This document shows positions 24,250 through 32,391 of a DNA stretch of 64,000 bases, piece by piece. Source of the stretch: Solirubrobacter sp963837485 (GTDB lineage Bacteria > Actinomycetota > Thermoleophilia > Solirubrobacterales > Solirubrobacteraceae). A program made the position numbers and the translations under genes. Every line of letters starts with the position of its first letter. The first letter of the stretch is position 1. Below the pieces are notes generated by a model that made no database searches, had not been told where the DNA came from, and was given only the letters and a program-made list of their open reading frames with translations. The stretch is from contig CAWINP010000004.1 of assembly GCA_963837485.1 (NCBI GenBank), positions 558,001-622,000 on the forward strand, written 5' to 3'.

Positions 24250-25007
24250 AACGGCTGTTCGGCGTACTGCTGCAGCGCCGCGATCGAGCGCGTGAGGACG
24301 CGCGAGACCTGCATTTGCGAGATGCCGAGCAGCGCGGCGATCTCGCGCTGCAGGAGGTCCTCACGGAAGCGCAGCGTAACGATCAGGCGATCGCGCGCCG
24401 GCAGCCGGTCGAGCAGCGAGTCGACCGCGACGGCGTCCTCGACGGCGGCGAAGCCCTGCTCCTCGGTCGTCGCAAGCATGCGCGGCTCCTCGCCGGCGTT
24501 ATCGCCCTGGGGGCGGTCGAGCTCGATCGGGCGATGGGCGGTGTCGCTGGCCAGCGCCTCCAGCACCTGCTCGACCTCCGCGCCGAGCGCGTCGGCGAGC
24601 TCGGCCGGCGTCGGCGCGCGTCCCAGGCGGCCGGTCAGCTCGTCGCTGGACCGCTCCACCTTCACGGCGAGCTCCTGCAGCTCGCGAGGGACGTGCACCG
24701 GCCACCCGAAGTCACGGAAGTAGCGCTTGATCTCGCCGAGAATCGTCGGCGTCGCGAACGAGGTGAACGCGGTGCCCTGATCGGGATCGAACCGGTCGAC
24801 GGCCTTGACGAGCGCGAGTGAGGCGACCTGCAGCAGATCCTCTCTCTCGGCACCCGCCGGGTAGCGGCGGGCGAGGTGGCGGGCCAGCGGCATGAAGCGC
24901 TCTATCAGCGCGTCACGGATCGCGGGGTCGCGGTCGCGCCGCAAGCGCCGGAACAGCGCGTGCTCCTCGCCGCGCCGGCAGGTGAGGGTGAGGGTGAGGG
25001 GGGCCAC
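24246..25007 (-). CDS. SigB/SigF/SigG-subfamily RNA polymerase sigma factor
   Basis: The 253-residue sigma factor has region 2 (REDLLQVASLALVKAVDRFDP, FTSFATPTILGEIKRYFRD), region 3 (VHVPRELQELAVKVERSSDELTG) and region 4 (LPARDRLIVTLRFREDLLQREIAALLGISQMQVSRVLTR), shown in pieces. This class governs stress or sporulation genes and is controlled by anti-sigma kinases and STAS antagonists such as the one at 19958. The start is GTG 25007, followed by a (LT)3 codon repeat. The 231 bases upstream (25008-25238) hold no convincing gene. Confidence 0.95.
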   Translation of the reverse strand: MAPLTLTLTCRRGEEHALFRRLRRDRDPAIRDALIERFMPLARHLARRYPAGAEREDLLQVASLALVKAVDRFDPDQGTAFTSFATPTILGEIKRYFRDFGWPVHVPRELQELAVKVERSSDELTGRLGRAPTPAELADALGAEVEQVLEALASDTAHRPIELDRPQGDNAGEEPRMLATTEEQGFAAVEDAVAVDSLLDRLPARDRLIVTLRFREDLLQREIAALLGISQMQVSRVLTRSIAALQQYAEQPF

Positions 25008-25238
25008 GTCGTTGCTTTGCTCGCCACCGCGCTTCGTTCATGCCTCACGGGCGGCGCGCCGTCACTGGTCTGACCGTGAGGTCCAGGCAGCCGAACGCGA
25101 ACACGCCGAGCACCCCGGCGCCTCCGAACATGCCGGTGGACTCGCCATCGGCACGGTGGCCGGAAACCCGCGCGGGTACGGACCGTGACACGGAGGGCGC
25201 GGTGTGACGGGGCGGCGGTCGATGGGTATGGCGGCCCC

Positions 25239-26225
25239 GTGCCCACCCTGCCTGAGCCCCGCGGCGCCGCGAGCGCCGCGCTGCTGTCGTCCCTGCGCGA
25301 GCCGGCGTCGTCGCTGGCCGCGCCGGCTCCCGACGACGCCGAGGACCTGCAGCTCGCGCTGTACTGCTGCTACGAGCTGCACTACCGCGGCTTCGAGGGC
25401 GTCGACGAGCGGTGGGAATGGGAGCCGTCGCTGCTCGCGTTCCGGGGCGCGCTGGAGCGCGAGCTCGAGGCCGAGCTGCGCGACGTGGCCGGCGAGCCGG
25501 ATGCTGCCGTCGAGCCGGGGGACATCGACGTCGCGCTGCGCGCGCTGGCGCACGCCGACGACGCGCCATCGCTCTCGAAGCACGTCGAGCGCGCCGCGAA
25601 GCTGTGGCAGGTACGCGAGTTCATGGTTCATCGCTCCGCCTACCAGCTCAAGGAGGCGGACCCGCACTCGTGGGCGATCCCGAGGCTGTGGGGCGGGCCG
25701 AAGGCGGCGCTCGTGGAGATCCAGGCCGACGAGTACGGCGGCGGCCGGCCCGAGCGCGTGCACGCGGAGCTGTTCCGCCGCGCGATGGTCGCCGTCGGGC
25801 TGGACGGAGCGTACGGCGCGTACCTGGACGTGATCCCGGGAGTGACGCTGGCGACCGTGAACCTGATGTCACTCCTCGGCCTGCACCGGCGGCTGCGTGG
25901 CGCGCTGGTCGGCCACCTCGCGCTGTTCGAGATGACCTCGGCGATCCCGAACCGCCGCTACGCCGCTGGCTTGCGGCGACTCGCGTTCGGCGGCGACGCG
26001 ACGGCGTTCTTCGACGAGCACGTGGTCGCCGACGCGGTGCACGAGAGCATCGCCGCCGTCGACCTCGCCGGAGGCCTCGCGCGCCAGGAACCGGCGCTGG
26101 CCGCCGACATCGTCTGGGGAGCCCGGGCCCTGCTCGCGCTCGAGGGCCGCTGGGCCGCACACGTGCTCGCCGCGTGGACGGACGGCGAGTCGTCGCTGCG
26201 CAGCGGCGCGGCCGTCGCCGCATGA
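25239..26225 (+). CDS. Haem-oxygenase-like iron-containing redox enzyme
   Basis: A 328-residue all-helical protein of the Haem_oxygenas_2 / PqqC-like superfamily. Acidic and His residues expected for a di-iron site appear in CYELHYRGF, KHVERAAKLWQVREFMVHRSAYQLKEADPHSWAIPRL and ALVEIQADEYGGG (quoted in pieces). Members are diverse non-haem diiron oxygenases. GTG 25239 was chosen in frame after a promoter-like gap; no strong ribosome binding site is seen. It overlaps the GCS2 gene by 4 bases, starting a redox module with the CDGSH gene. Confidence 0.85.
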   Translation: MPTLPEPRGAASAALLSSLREPASSLAAPAPDDAEDLQLALYCCYELHYRGFEGVDERWEWEPSLLAFRGALERELEAELRDVAGEPDAAVEPGDIDVALRALAHADDAPSLSKHVERAAKLWQVREFMVHRSAYQLKEADPHSWAIPRLWGGPKAALVEIQADEYGGGRPERVHAELFRRAMVAVGLDGAYGAYLDVIPGVTLATVNLMSLLGLHRRLRGALVGHLALFEMTSAIPNRRYAAGLRRLAFGGDATAFFDEHVVADAVHESIAAVDLAGGLARQEPALAADIVWGARALLALEGRWAAHVLAAWTDGESSLRSGAAVAA

Positions 26226-27358
26226 ACGAGCGCGAGCTGCGAGCCGGCTTCGACGTCCGCCAGCCGCTCACCATCGGGCTCGAGGAGGAGGCGATGCTCC
26301 TCGACCCCGGGACCCTCGACCTCGCGCCGGTGGCTGCCGAGATCGTCGGCGACGCCTCAACCGGCTCGCCGCCTCTCGCCGGCGCCCGCGCCGCGGTCGC
26401 GGCCGGCGCCAAGCTCGAGCTTCCCGCGTCGCAGGTCGAGCTCGTGACCGCGCCGTCGAGCACCGTGGCGGCCGCGATCGGCGCGCTCGCGGCCGGCCGC
26501 CGCGCGCTCGCCGCCGCCGCGAGCGACCTCGCCCTGCCCGCCGTCGCCGGCACGCACCCGTTCGCGGCCCCGCTCGGCGAGCTCAACGTCGGCCCGCGCT
26601 ACGACGCGATCCTCGCCGAGTACGGCGACGCGGCCCGCGCGCAGCTGGTGTGCTCGCTGCAGGTGCACGTCGCGGTCGGCGGAGCCGAGCGAACGCTCGC
26701 GGTCTACAACGCGCTGCGCGGCCACCTGCCGGAGCTTGCCGCGCTCGCCGCCAACGCGCCGTTGCATGCCGGCCGCGACACGGGCTGCGCGTCCGTGCGT
26801 CCGCTGATCGCCGCGCTGCTCCCGCGCCAGGGCGTGCCGCCGGCGCTGGAGTCCTGGGCCGCGTTCGCGTCGGCGCTGCGCTGGGCCGGCATCCCGGACG
26901 CGCGCACGTGGTGGTGGGAGCTGCGCCCGCACCCGGCGTTCGGCACGCTCGAGCTGCGCGTGCCCGACGCCCAGACGACGCTCGAGGACGCCGCCGCGGT
27001 CGCCGCGGTCGCGCATGCGCTGGTCGCCTGGCTCGCGGAGCGCCACGACGGCGGCGAGCCGCTCGGCGCGCCGGCGACCTGGCGGATCGCCGAGAACCGC
27101 TGGGTGGCGCTCCGGCATGGGCTCGACGGCACCTTCGCCGACCTGGAGACGGGCAGCCGCCTCCCGGTCCGCGACGTCCTGCGCGGGCGGCTCGAGGACC
27201 TGGCGCCGGCGGCCGAGCGGCTCGGCTGCGCGGCCGAGCTCGCGAGTGCGGCGGCGCTGATCGAGGCCAACGGCGCGGTTCGGCAGCGCGAGGTCGCGGC
27301 CAAGAGCGGGCCGGCGGGAGTCGCCCGCTGGCTTGCGGACCGGTATTCGAGCGCCTGA
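26222..27358 (+). CDS. Carboxylate-amine ligase, GCS2 (YbdK) family
   Basis: The 378-residue ATP-grasp-like glutamate-cysteine ligase-type enzyme has the signature TIGLEEEAMLLDP at residues about 17-29 and the metal/substrate motif WWWELRPHPAFGTLELRVPD near residue 235. Such proteins join an amino-acid side-chain carboxylate to an amine; gamma-glutamylcysteine formation is typical but substrates vary. ATGA overlap with the diiron gene suggests co-translation. Its end faces the convergent CDGSH gene 10 bases away. Confidence 0.9.
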   Translation: MNERELRAGFDVRQPLTIGLEEEAMLLDPGTLDLAPVAAEIVGDASTGSPPLAGARAAVAAGAKLELPASQVELVTAPSSTVAAAIGALAAGRRALAAAASDLALPAVAGTHPFAAPLGELNVGPRYDAILAEYGDAARAQLVCSLQVHVAVGGAERTLAVYNALRGHLPELAALAANAPLHAGRDTGCASVRPLIAALLPRQGVPPALESWAAFASALRWAGIPDARTWWWELRPHPAFGTLELRVPDAQTTLEDAAAVAAVAHALVAWLAERHDGGEPLGAPATWRIAENRWVALRHGLDGTFADLETGSRLPVRDVLRGRLEDLAPAAERLGCAAELASAAALIEANGAVRQREVAAKSGPAGVARWLADRYSSA

Positions 27359-27368
27359 GCGCCCGCCT

Positions 27369-27590
27369 TCAGCGCGACTCGACGGCGCTCGGGCAGCGGA
27401 AGCGGATCAGATTGTGCGTCCCGTCGCAGAACGGCCGCTGCCGCGACTTCCCGCAGCGGCACAGCGCGATCGTGTCGCGTCCCGGGTCGATCTCGTTGCC
27501 GTCCTGGTCGACGATCCGGAACTCGCCGCGCACGATCAGCGGGCCGTCCCGGTACGGGGTGATGACGGTCTCGTCCATCGCTGTCCTCAT
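27369..27590 (-). CDS. CDGSH iron-sulfur domain protein
   Basis: A 73-residue protein carrying the 2Fe-2S motif CRCGKSRQRPFCDGTH, with three Cys and one His ligands, near residues 43-58. The N-terminal half binds as a beta-cap (GPLIVRGEFRIVDQDGNEI). ATG 27590 overlaps the stop of the preceding small frame (ATGA); ATG 27578 is an alternative. Proteins of this type shuttle electrons or Fe-S clusters. Related actinobacterial loci pair it with a HemK2-type methyltransferase and a haem-oxygenase-like enzyme. Confidence 0.92.
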   Translation of the reverse strand: MRTAMDETVITPYRDGPLIVRGEFRIVDQDGNEIDPGRDTIALCRCGKSRQRPFCDGTHNLIRFRCPSAVESR

Positions 27591-27745
27591 GCCTCGCCGA
27601 CGCGCCCGCGCAACACGAGCACCTCCTCGTCGCGCTGATCCGGCGCCAGCAGCCCGCGTTCGACCAGCGCCTCGCCCCGCGCCGCCTCGGCGAGCATCCA
27701 GGTGTCCGAACGCGGGCGAAAGACGCCGGGCAGGACGATCTCCAT
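27587..27745 (-). pseudogene. Internally deleted HemK2/Mtq2-type methyltransferase remnant
   Basis: A 52-codon frame opens with MEIVLPGVFRPRSDTWMLAE, which reads like the start of HemK2/Mtq2 SAM methyltransferases. It continues with RGEALVERGLLAPDQRDEE and VLVLRGR, which reads like their C-terminus. The whole catalytic core (about 170 residues, including the SAM and NPPY motifs) is missing, with the frame kept. It sits just before the CDGSH gene with an ATGA overlap, where an intact methyltransferase would be expected. Identification rests on memory of the family ends. It could be a decayed gene, an assembly deletion or a real micro-protein. Confidence 0.6.
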
Positions 27746-27754
27746 GCCGCCGCC

Positions 27755-28396
27755 CTACCCACTGTCGTCCACCTTGATCCCCAGGCGCGCCGCGAGCAGC
27801 GGCGCCAGCCCGGCGAGCTGGACCGAGTCGATGATCGCGCCGCGCAGCTCGCCGCGCGGCGCCTCCAGTTCCGCCGAGCGGAAGTCCACGCTCGACAGCC
27901 GCGCCTGCTCGAGCTCCACCTGCCGCATGCGCGACCCCGCGAAGCGCAGCTGCCGCAGCGTCGCGCCCGAGAAGTCGGCCTCGTCGAGCACGCAGTCGTC
28001 GAACGCCGCGCGCGCCAGCACAGCCCCGCGGAAGCTCGCGAGATCCAGCCGGCAGCCACGGAAGAGGACGTCGTCGGCCTCGATCTCGGCCAGCGTCACG
28101 CCGGTCATCCGCGCCCGCTCGAACACGACGCGCCGCAGCCGGGCGCCCGTCCAGTCCGCGTTCGCGAAGTCCCCCTCGCGAACCAGCACGTCGGTCAGCG
28201 CGAGCGACCGCAGGCGCGACCCGGCGAGGCCGGCGCCGCTCACGACGCAGCGCGCGACCCGCCCGCCGGCCGCACGCACGGCGCCCAGCTCGACGCCGTC
28301 GAGCCGCGCGTCCTCGATCTCGAACCCGGTCGCGAGCTCCGAGCCCGCCCACGCGCCGAGCTCCGCCTCCTCGATGTCGGGCGCCTCGGGCCACAC
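27755..28396 (-). CDS. Pentapeptide-repeat protein
   Basis: A 213-residue protein built of A(D/N)LXX-type pentapeptides (FANADWTGARLRRVVFERAR, LDEADFSGATLRQLRFAG), predicted to form a right-handed quadrilateral beta-helix. Such proteins can mimic DNA (gyrase protection) but most have no known role. GTG 28396 is the start; the gene lies 9 bases upstream of the methyltransferase remnant, so they may be one transcript. It is divergent from the ABM-like gene with 29 bases between. Confidence 0.88.
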   Translation of the reverse strand: MWPEAPDIEEAELGAWAGSELATGFEIEDARLDGVELGAVRAAGGRVARCVVSGAGLAGSRLRSLALTDVLVREGDFANADWTGARLRRVVFERARMTGVTLAEIEADDVLFRGCRLDLASFRGAVLARAAFDDCVLDEADFSGATLRQLRFAGSRMRQVELEQARLSSVDFRSAELEAPRGELRGAIIDSVQLAGLAPLLAARLGIKVDDSG

Positions 28397-28425
28397 GCCG
28401 GCGAGCCTACCTAGGCTCCAGGCCA

Positions 28426-28791
28426 GTGAGGATCACGTTCGCCGAGACGAGCCCGGGCACCGTCTACAAGTCCCTGCGCGACGACGTCGCGTTCCCGTAC
28501 GTGACGCTCGCCGACGGCCCGGGCTACGAGGAGGTCCACGCCGACGGCGCCCCCGAAGGTCGCGGCGGCGTGATCCTGATCGAGCCGTTCGACGAGCGCC
28601 TGCTGTCCGAATGGCACGAGCTCCGGCGACAGCGCTCGACCCGGCGCGGCTACCTCGGGTCGCGCCTGCTGCGCGGCGAGCCCGGCTACGTCGCGATCGT
28701 CCGCTGGTCCAGCCCGCTGATGCACGCCCGCGCCGCGCGCGAGATCGACACGCCCTTCACGTCGCAGGCGGCGCTGTACCTGCCCGCTTAG
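28426..28791 (+). CDS. ABM-fold (dimeric alpha/beta-barrel) small protein
   Basis: A 121-residue protein whose second half (SEWHELRRQRSTRRGYLGSR, then LRGEPGYVAIVRWSSPLMHARAA) resembles antibiotic biosynthesis monooxygenase-like ferredoxin folds. The start is GTG 28426. It may act on a small aromatic compound or serve as a stress protein; no active-site pattern decides this. Its stop overlaps the tail of a possible micropeptide gene on the other strand. Confidence 0.7.
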   Translation: MRITFAETSPGTVYKSLRDDVAFPYVTLADGPGYEEVHADGAPEGRGGVILIEPFDERLLSEWHELRRQRSTRRGYLGSRLLRGEPGYVAIVRWSSPLMHARAAREIDTPFTSQAALYLPA

Positions 28792-28874
28792 CGCGGACGT
28801 TCCGGGCCGCGGACGATGGCGAGCAGGCCGGAGGCGAGGAAGCCGCCGAGGGCGATGGCAAAGGCGAGGGGCAT
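28788..28874 (-). CDS. Possible 28-residue membrane micropeptide
   Basis: The frame encodes MPLAFAIALGGFLASGLLAI followed by VRGPERPR, a single membrane helix with a positive tail. No Shine-Dalgarno sequence precedes ATG 28874, and the stop overlaps the ABM-like gene. Its hydrophobic, amphipathic-free composition is striking for a gap of about 120 bases, but it may be chance. Confidence 0.3.
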   Translation of the reverse strand: MPLAFAIALGGFLASGLLAIVRGPERPR

Positions 28875-28910
28875 GTACGAGGAGGACGCCCGCGCCGCCT
28901 TCGTGCTCCC

Positions 28911-29921
28911 TCACCCCCAGCGGAAGCCGGCGGGATTCGGCGCGGGGAGCGGGCTCAGGGGGAGCCCGTCGCCGAGCGACGGCTCGTTGTAGGCGCTCGG
29001 CGCGATGTCGTTGGGCGCGTCGGGATGGAACATCGAGGAGAGCAGCTGCGTCTGGCCGCGGCCGACGCCGAGCTCGCCCATCCCGCCGCTGTACATGGCG
29101 ATCCCGTTGCGCTCGCAGTGCTCGTAGATCGCGAGCAGGCCGGCGAGGCTGCCGATCCGTGACGGCTTGATGTTGACCGTCCGCAGCGCGCCGATGTCGG
29201 CGACCTCGTGGATCGGCGCGTCGAGCGACACGCGCCCCGCGTGCGGCGCCATCAGCTCCGTGATCGCCGGCAGGTCGTGCGGGTCCTCGAGCAGCGCGTC
29301 CGGGAAGCGCTCGAGCACGTGCTCGTACATGCGCGCGAGCGCCGCCTCGTCCTCGACCTCGATCCCGTAGCGGCCCTTGAAGTCGACGATGTCCACGCAC
29401 CCGGTCTGGGCCAGCGCATCGACCAGTTCGGGCGTCCAGCGCCAGTCCGCGTCGACCTTGATGCGCAGCCCCGGATAGCGCGACAGCCGCGCCTGCAGCG
29501 TGTCGAACGACGGCGGGTCGCCGAGCCCGAGCGAGTTCACGAACCGCAGCGGCCGCGGCGTCCGCCCCAGCAGCTCCGCCAGCGGCCGCTGCGCCTGGCG
29601 CACCGCGAGGTCCAGCGCCGCCGACTCGAACGCCCAGCGCCGGTAGCGGTGCATCGGCTCCCAGAACGGCGTCTCAGCCCACAGCGAGAGCGAGCCGAGG
29701 CGCTCGCAGAACGAGCCGAGCGTCCAGGAGCCCGCGAGCGGGAGCTCAGGCGGCTCGGCGAACGGCGGGAACTCGCCGCCGAACGGCGAGACGTCCTCGC
29801 CGAGTCCCTCCGCTCCCCCGCCGAGCAGCCTGAGCTGCATCGTCTCGCGCTCGTAGCCGGACGTGAGCAGCTCGGTCTCGTAGGCCTCCACGGCGAGCGG
29901 CAGCTCGAAGATCGCCTCCAC
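28911..29921 (-). CDS. Enolase-superfamily enzyme (MenC/MLE/mandelate-racemase type)
   Basis: The 336-residue enzyme has a capping domain and a TIM barrel. Catalytic features are visible: RIKVDADW (acid/base Lys on the second strand), IVDFKGRYG, LLEDPHDLP (metal acid) and VNIKPSRIGSL (second Lys). This could be o-succinylbenzoate synthase or a racemase/epimerase/dehydratase for an acid sugar; the sequence does not settle it. GTG 29921 was chosen because the family's N-terminus begins there. It lies 52 bases after the GPP34-like gene and close to the iolD operon. Confidence 0.8.
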   Translation of the reverse strand: MEAIFELPLAVEAYETELLTSGYERETMQLRLLGGGAEGLGEDVSPFGGEFPPFAEPPELPLAGSWTLGSFCERLGSLSLWAETPFWEPMHRYRRWAFESAALDLAVRQAQRPLAELLGRTPRPLRFVNSLGLGDPPSFDTLQARLSRYPGLRIKVDADWRWTPELVDALAQTGCVDIVDFKGRYGIEVEDEAALARMYEHVLERFPDALLEDPHDLPAITELMAPHAGRVSLDAPIHEVADIGALRTVNIKPSRIGSLAGLLAIYEHCERNGIAMYSGGMGELGVGRGQTQLLSSMFHPDAPNDIAPSAYNEPSLGDGLPLSPLPAPNPAGFRWG

Positions 29922-29973
29922 GACGTCAAGTATGCAAAGTGATGCGCTGCTCCACGACTCCGCGCTCCGCGCG

Positions 29974-30537
29974 TCAGGTCCACAGCGCCGGGTAGACGCT
30001 GCTCCCGAACACGAAGCCGGTCGCGACGTCGCGCGGCGCGGGCAGCAGCCGCTCCACGAGCTCGTCCGGGTCCAGCGCGAGATCGTCGGCGAGCGCGGCG
30101 ACGGCGGGCGGCGGCGGGGTCGCGATCGAGGCCAGCCGCGTGCGCGCATGCAGGTGATCGGAGCGCGTATCCAGCGGCAGCGACCCCGCGGCGGCAAGCA
30201 GGGTGAGCAGCTCGGCGTCCTGGCCTTGCGGCGGCGCCGGGCGGCGGATGAGCGCGCGTACGCGGGCGATCCGGGCTCCGAGCTGCGCCTCCGGCGTGGG
30301 CGCGCCGTGCGCCAGCAGCCCGCGCTGCGTGAGCGCCCACAGCGCCGAGTCGTGCCGGCGCAGGCCGCCGGGGTGTGCGCGGCCCACGACGCGCGCGACA
30401 TGGCGGGTCAAGCGCCGCGGCGCGCCGAGCGAGAGCAGCGCGACCTCCTCGGCCAGGCTGAGCCGCGGCTCGACCGGCGGCGGCACGGGGGCCGGGCCGG
30501 CGCTGAACGCCTCCAACGTGCGCTGCGGGATCCGCAT
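29974..30537 (-). CDS. GPP34 (GOLPH3/Vps74)-like helical protein
   Basis: A 187-residue mostly helical protein. SLAEEVALLSL near residue 26 and GGLRRHDSALWALTQRGLLA near residue 57 resemble the GPP34 fold used by actinobacterial peripheral membrane proteins that bind phosphoinositides. The C-terminus ends VFGSSVYPALWT. ATG 30537 is the best start; upstream in-frame codons look noncoding. The family call is tentative. It sits between iolD and the enolase gene on the same strand. Confidence 0.5.
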   Translation of the reverse strand: MRIPQRTLEAFSAGPAPVPPPVEPRLSLAEEVALLSLGAPRRLTRHVARVVGRAHPGGLRRHDSALWALTQRGLLAHGAPTPEAQLGARIARVRALIRRPAPPQGQDAELLTLLAAAGSLPLDTRSDHLHARTRLASIATPPPPAVAALADDLALDPDELVERLLPAPRDVATGFVFGSSVYPALWT

Positions 30538-30593
30538 CGACGCGGAATATCCGCGCGGGCTCCGGAGCCGGCAATCGGGGAGCACCCCCGGTC

Positions 30594-32391
30594 TTAAGAC
30601 ACGCGACGCTGACGGACCGCGCGGCGGCGGTCATGGGCGCGCGAGAGCACGCGGCGCGTCGCGGGATCCTGGGCCACCTCGGGGACCCCGAGGTCCCAGA
30701 ACGCGCCCGACGCGGGCACCTCGCCGTCGACCGTGGGGCAGTGGATGAGGGTCGTTGCCTCACCCGCACGTGCGTTCGCGAGAGCCCGCTCGAGCTGCTC
30801 CGGGCACTCCGCGCGGACGCCCGCGCAGCCGAGCGCCGCGGCCAGCGCCGCGTAGTCGGCGTCGACGCCGAAGCGGTTGCCGTCGCTCGTGCCGGCGGTG
30901 ACGCGCGCGAGCGCGTCGATGCTTCCGAACCCGCCGTTGTCGAGCACGACTATCGTCGCCTTCAACCGCTGCTCGGCGGCCGTCGCGAGCTCGGCCGGGG
31001 CCATCAACAGGCTGCCGTCGCCGACGATCACGAACACCTCCGGGCCCGGCCCCTCGTGCATGCGGAATCCCAAGCGCCGCGGGGAGCTCGTGGCCCATGC
31101 ACGAGAAGCCGAACTCGAGGTGGGCATGGCCGCCCGGAGGAACGTTCCACAGCTTCAACAGGTCGCCCGGCGCCCAGCCGGCGGCGGCCACCACCCAGTC
31201 CCCGGCCCGGGCGGCCGCGTTGACGGTGGCGTACACGGCCGCGCGCGTGAAGCCCTCGCCCGAAGCCGGCGCCGGCGGCGACGCCGCGGCGACCCACGTG
31301 CGCTTGCGCGCGACCCGGTCGCGCAGCGCCTCCAACGCGAGCCTTGCATCCGCCACCAGTGGCGTCGCCGCCAGCTTGTGCGCGTCGGCCGAGCACACGT
31401 TGATCGCGAGGACGCGTGCACCGGAGAACAGCGTCAGCGACCCGGTCGTGAAGTCGGTCAGGCGCGTGCCGGCGCAGATCACCACGTCCGCAGCGGCCGC
31501 GGCAAGGTTCGCGTCCGCGGTGCCGTTCACGCCGATCCCGCCGAGGTTCAGCGGTCCCGGCGCCATCGTCCCCTTGCCCGCCGACGTCTCGGCCACGGGG
31601 ATGCCGGCCGCCTCCGCCAGCTCCGCGAGCGCGGCCTCGGCCGCCGAGTAGCGCACGCCGCCGCCGGCGATCAGCAGCGGCCGCGCGGCGGTCTCCAGCA
31701 GCGCGACGGCGGCGCGCAGCTCCTCCTCGGCCGGCGGGCGGCGGGCGACGAGCCACGTGCGCGGCTCGAAGAACTCGGCCGGCCAGTCGTAGGCCTCGGC
31801 GAGCACGTCCTGGTGCAGCGCAACCGTGACCGCGCCGGTCTGGGCGGGGTCGAGCAGGACGCGTAGCGCGGAAGGCAGCGCGGTCAGCAGCTGCTCGGGC
31901 CGCGCGACGCGGTCGAAGTAGCGCGAGAGCGGCCGGAACGCGTCGTTGACGGACACGTCGCCCGCCGCCGGATCCTCGAGCTGCTGGAGCACCACGCCCG
32001 AGCGCCGCGTCGCGAACGTGTCGGCGGGCAGGAGCAGGACCGGCAGGCGGTTGACCGTCGCGGTCGCCGCACCGGTGAGCAGGTTCGCCGCGCCCGGCCC
32101 GATCGACGCCGTGCAGGCCAGCGCCTGCAGCCGCCGCGCGGCCTTCGCGTACCCGAGGGCGGCGTGGACCATCGCCTGCTCGTGGCGGGGGGTGAGCAGC
32201 GGAAGGCCGGCGCCCTCCTGCGCCAGCGCCTGCCCGAGCCCGAGCACGTTGCCGTGCCCGAAGATGCCCCACAGCGCGGGGATCGCGCGGCGGCGCTCGC
32301 CGTCGCGCTCGGACCACTGCGCGGCGAGCCAGCGCACGAGCGCCTGGCCGACCGTGAGCCGGACGGTGACCTCGCGGACGCGGGCGAGCAT
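30594..32391 (-). pseudogene. iolD: iolD, trihydroxycyclohexanedione hydrolase, interrupted by a +1 frameshift
   Basis: A ThDP-dependent enzyme of about 598 residues when reconstructed (1798 bases is one more than a multiple of three). IolD opens the ring of 3D-(3,5/4)-trihydroxycyclohexane-1,2-dione in myo-inositol breakdown. The N-part has GIFGHGNVLGLGQAL and TASIGPGAANL; the C-part has VIVGDGSLLMAPAEL and VVLDNGGFGSI, the ThDP/Mg site. The two parts are in different frames. They rejoin if one C of ccc at 31069-31071 is removed, turning LGIPHARG into LGFRMHEG. This may be a sequencing or assembly error or a recent mutation. ATG 32391 overlaps the SDR stop. Confidence 0.88.

Noticed and set aside
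24980..25003. Tandem ggtgag repeats suggesting a regulatory repeat
   Set aside because: They fall in codons 3-9 of the sigma-factor gene (LTLTLT) and are explained by coding.
25045..25131. 28-residue frame (MFGGAGVLGVFAF start) upstream of the sigma gene
   Set aside because: No ribosome binding site and no sign of conservation can be judged; less convincing than the 28788 micropeptide.
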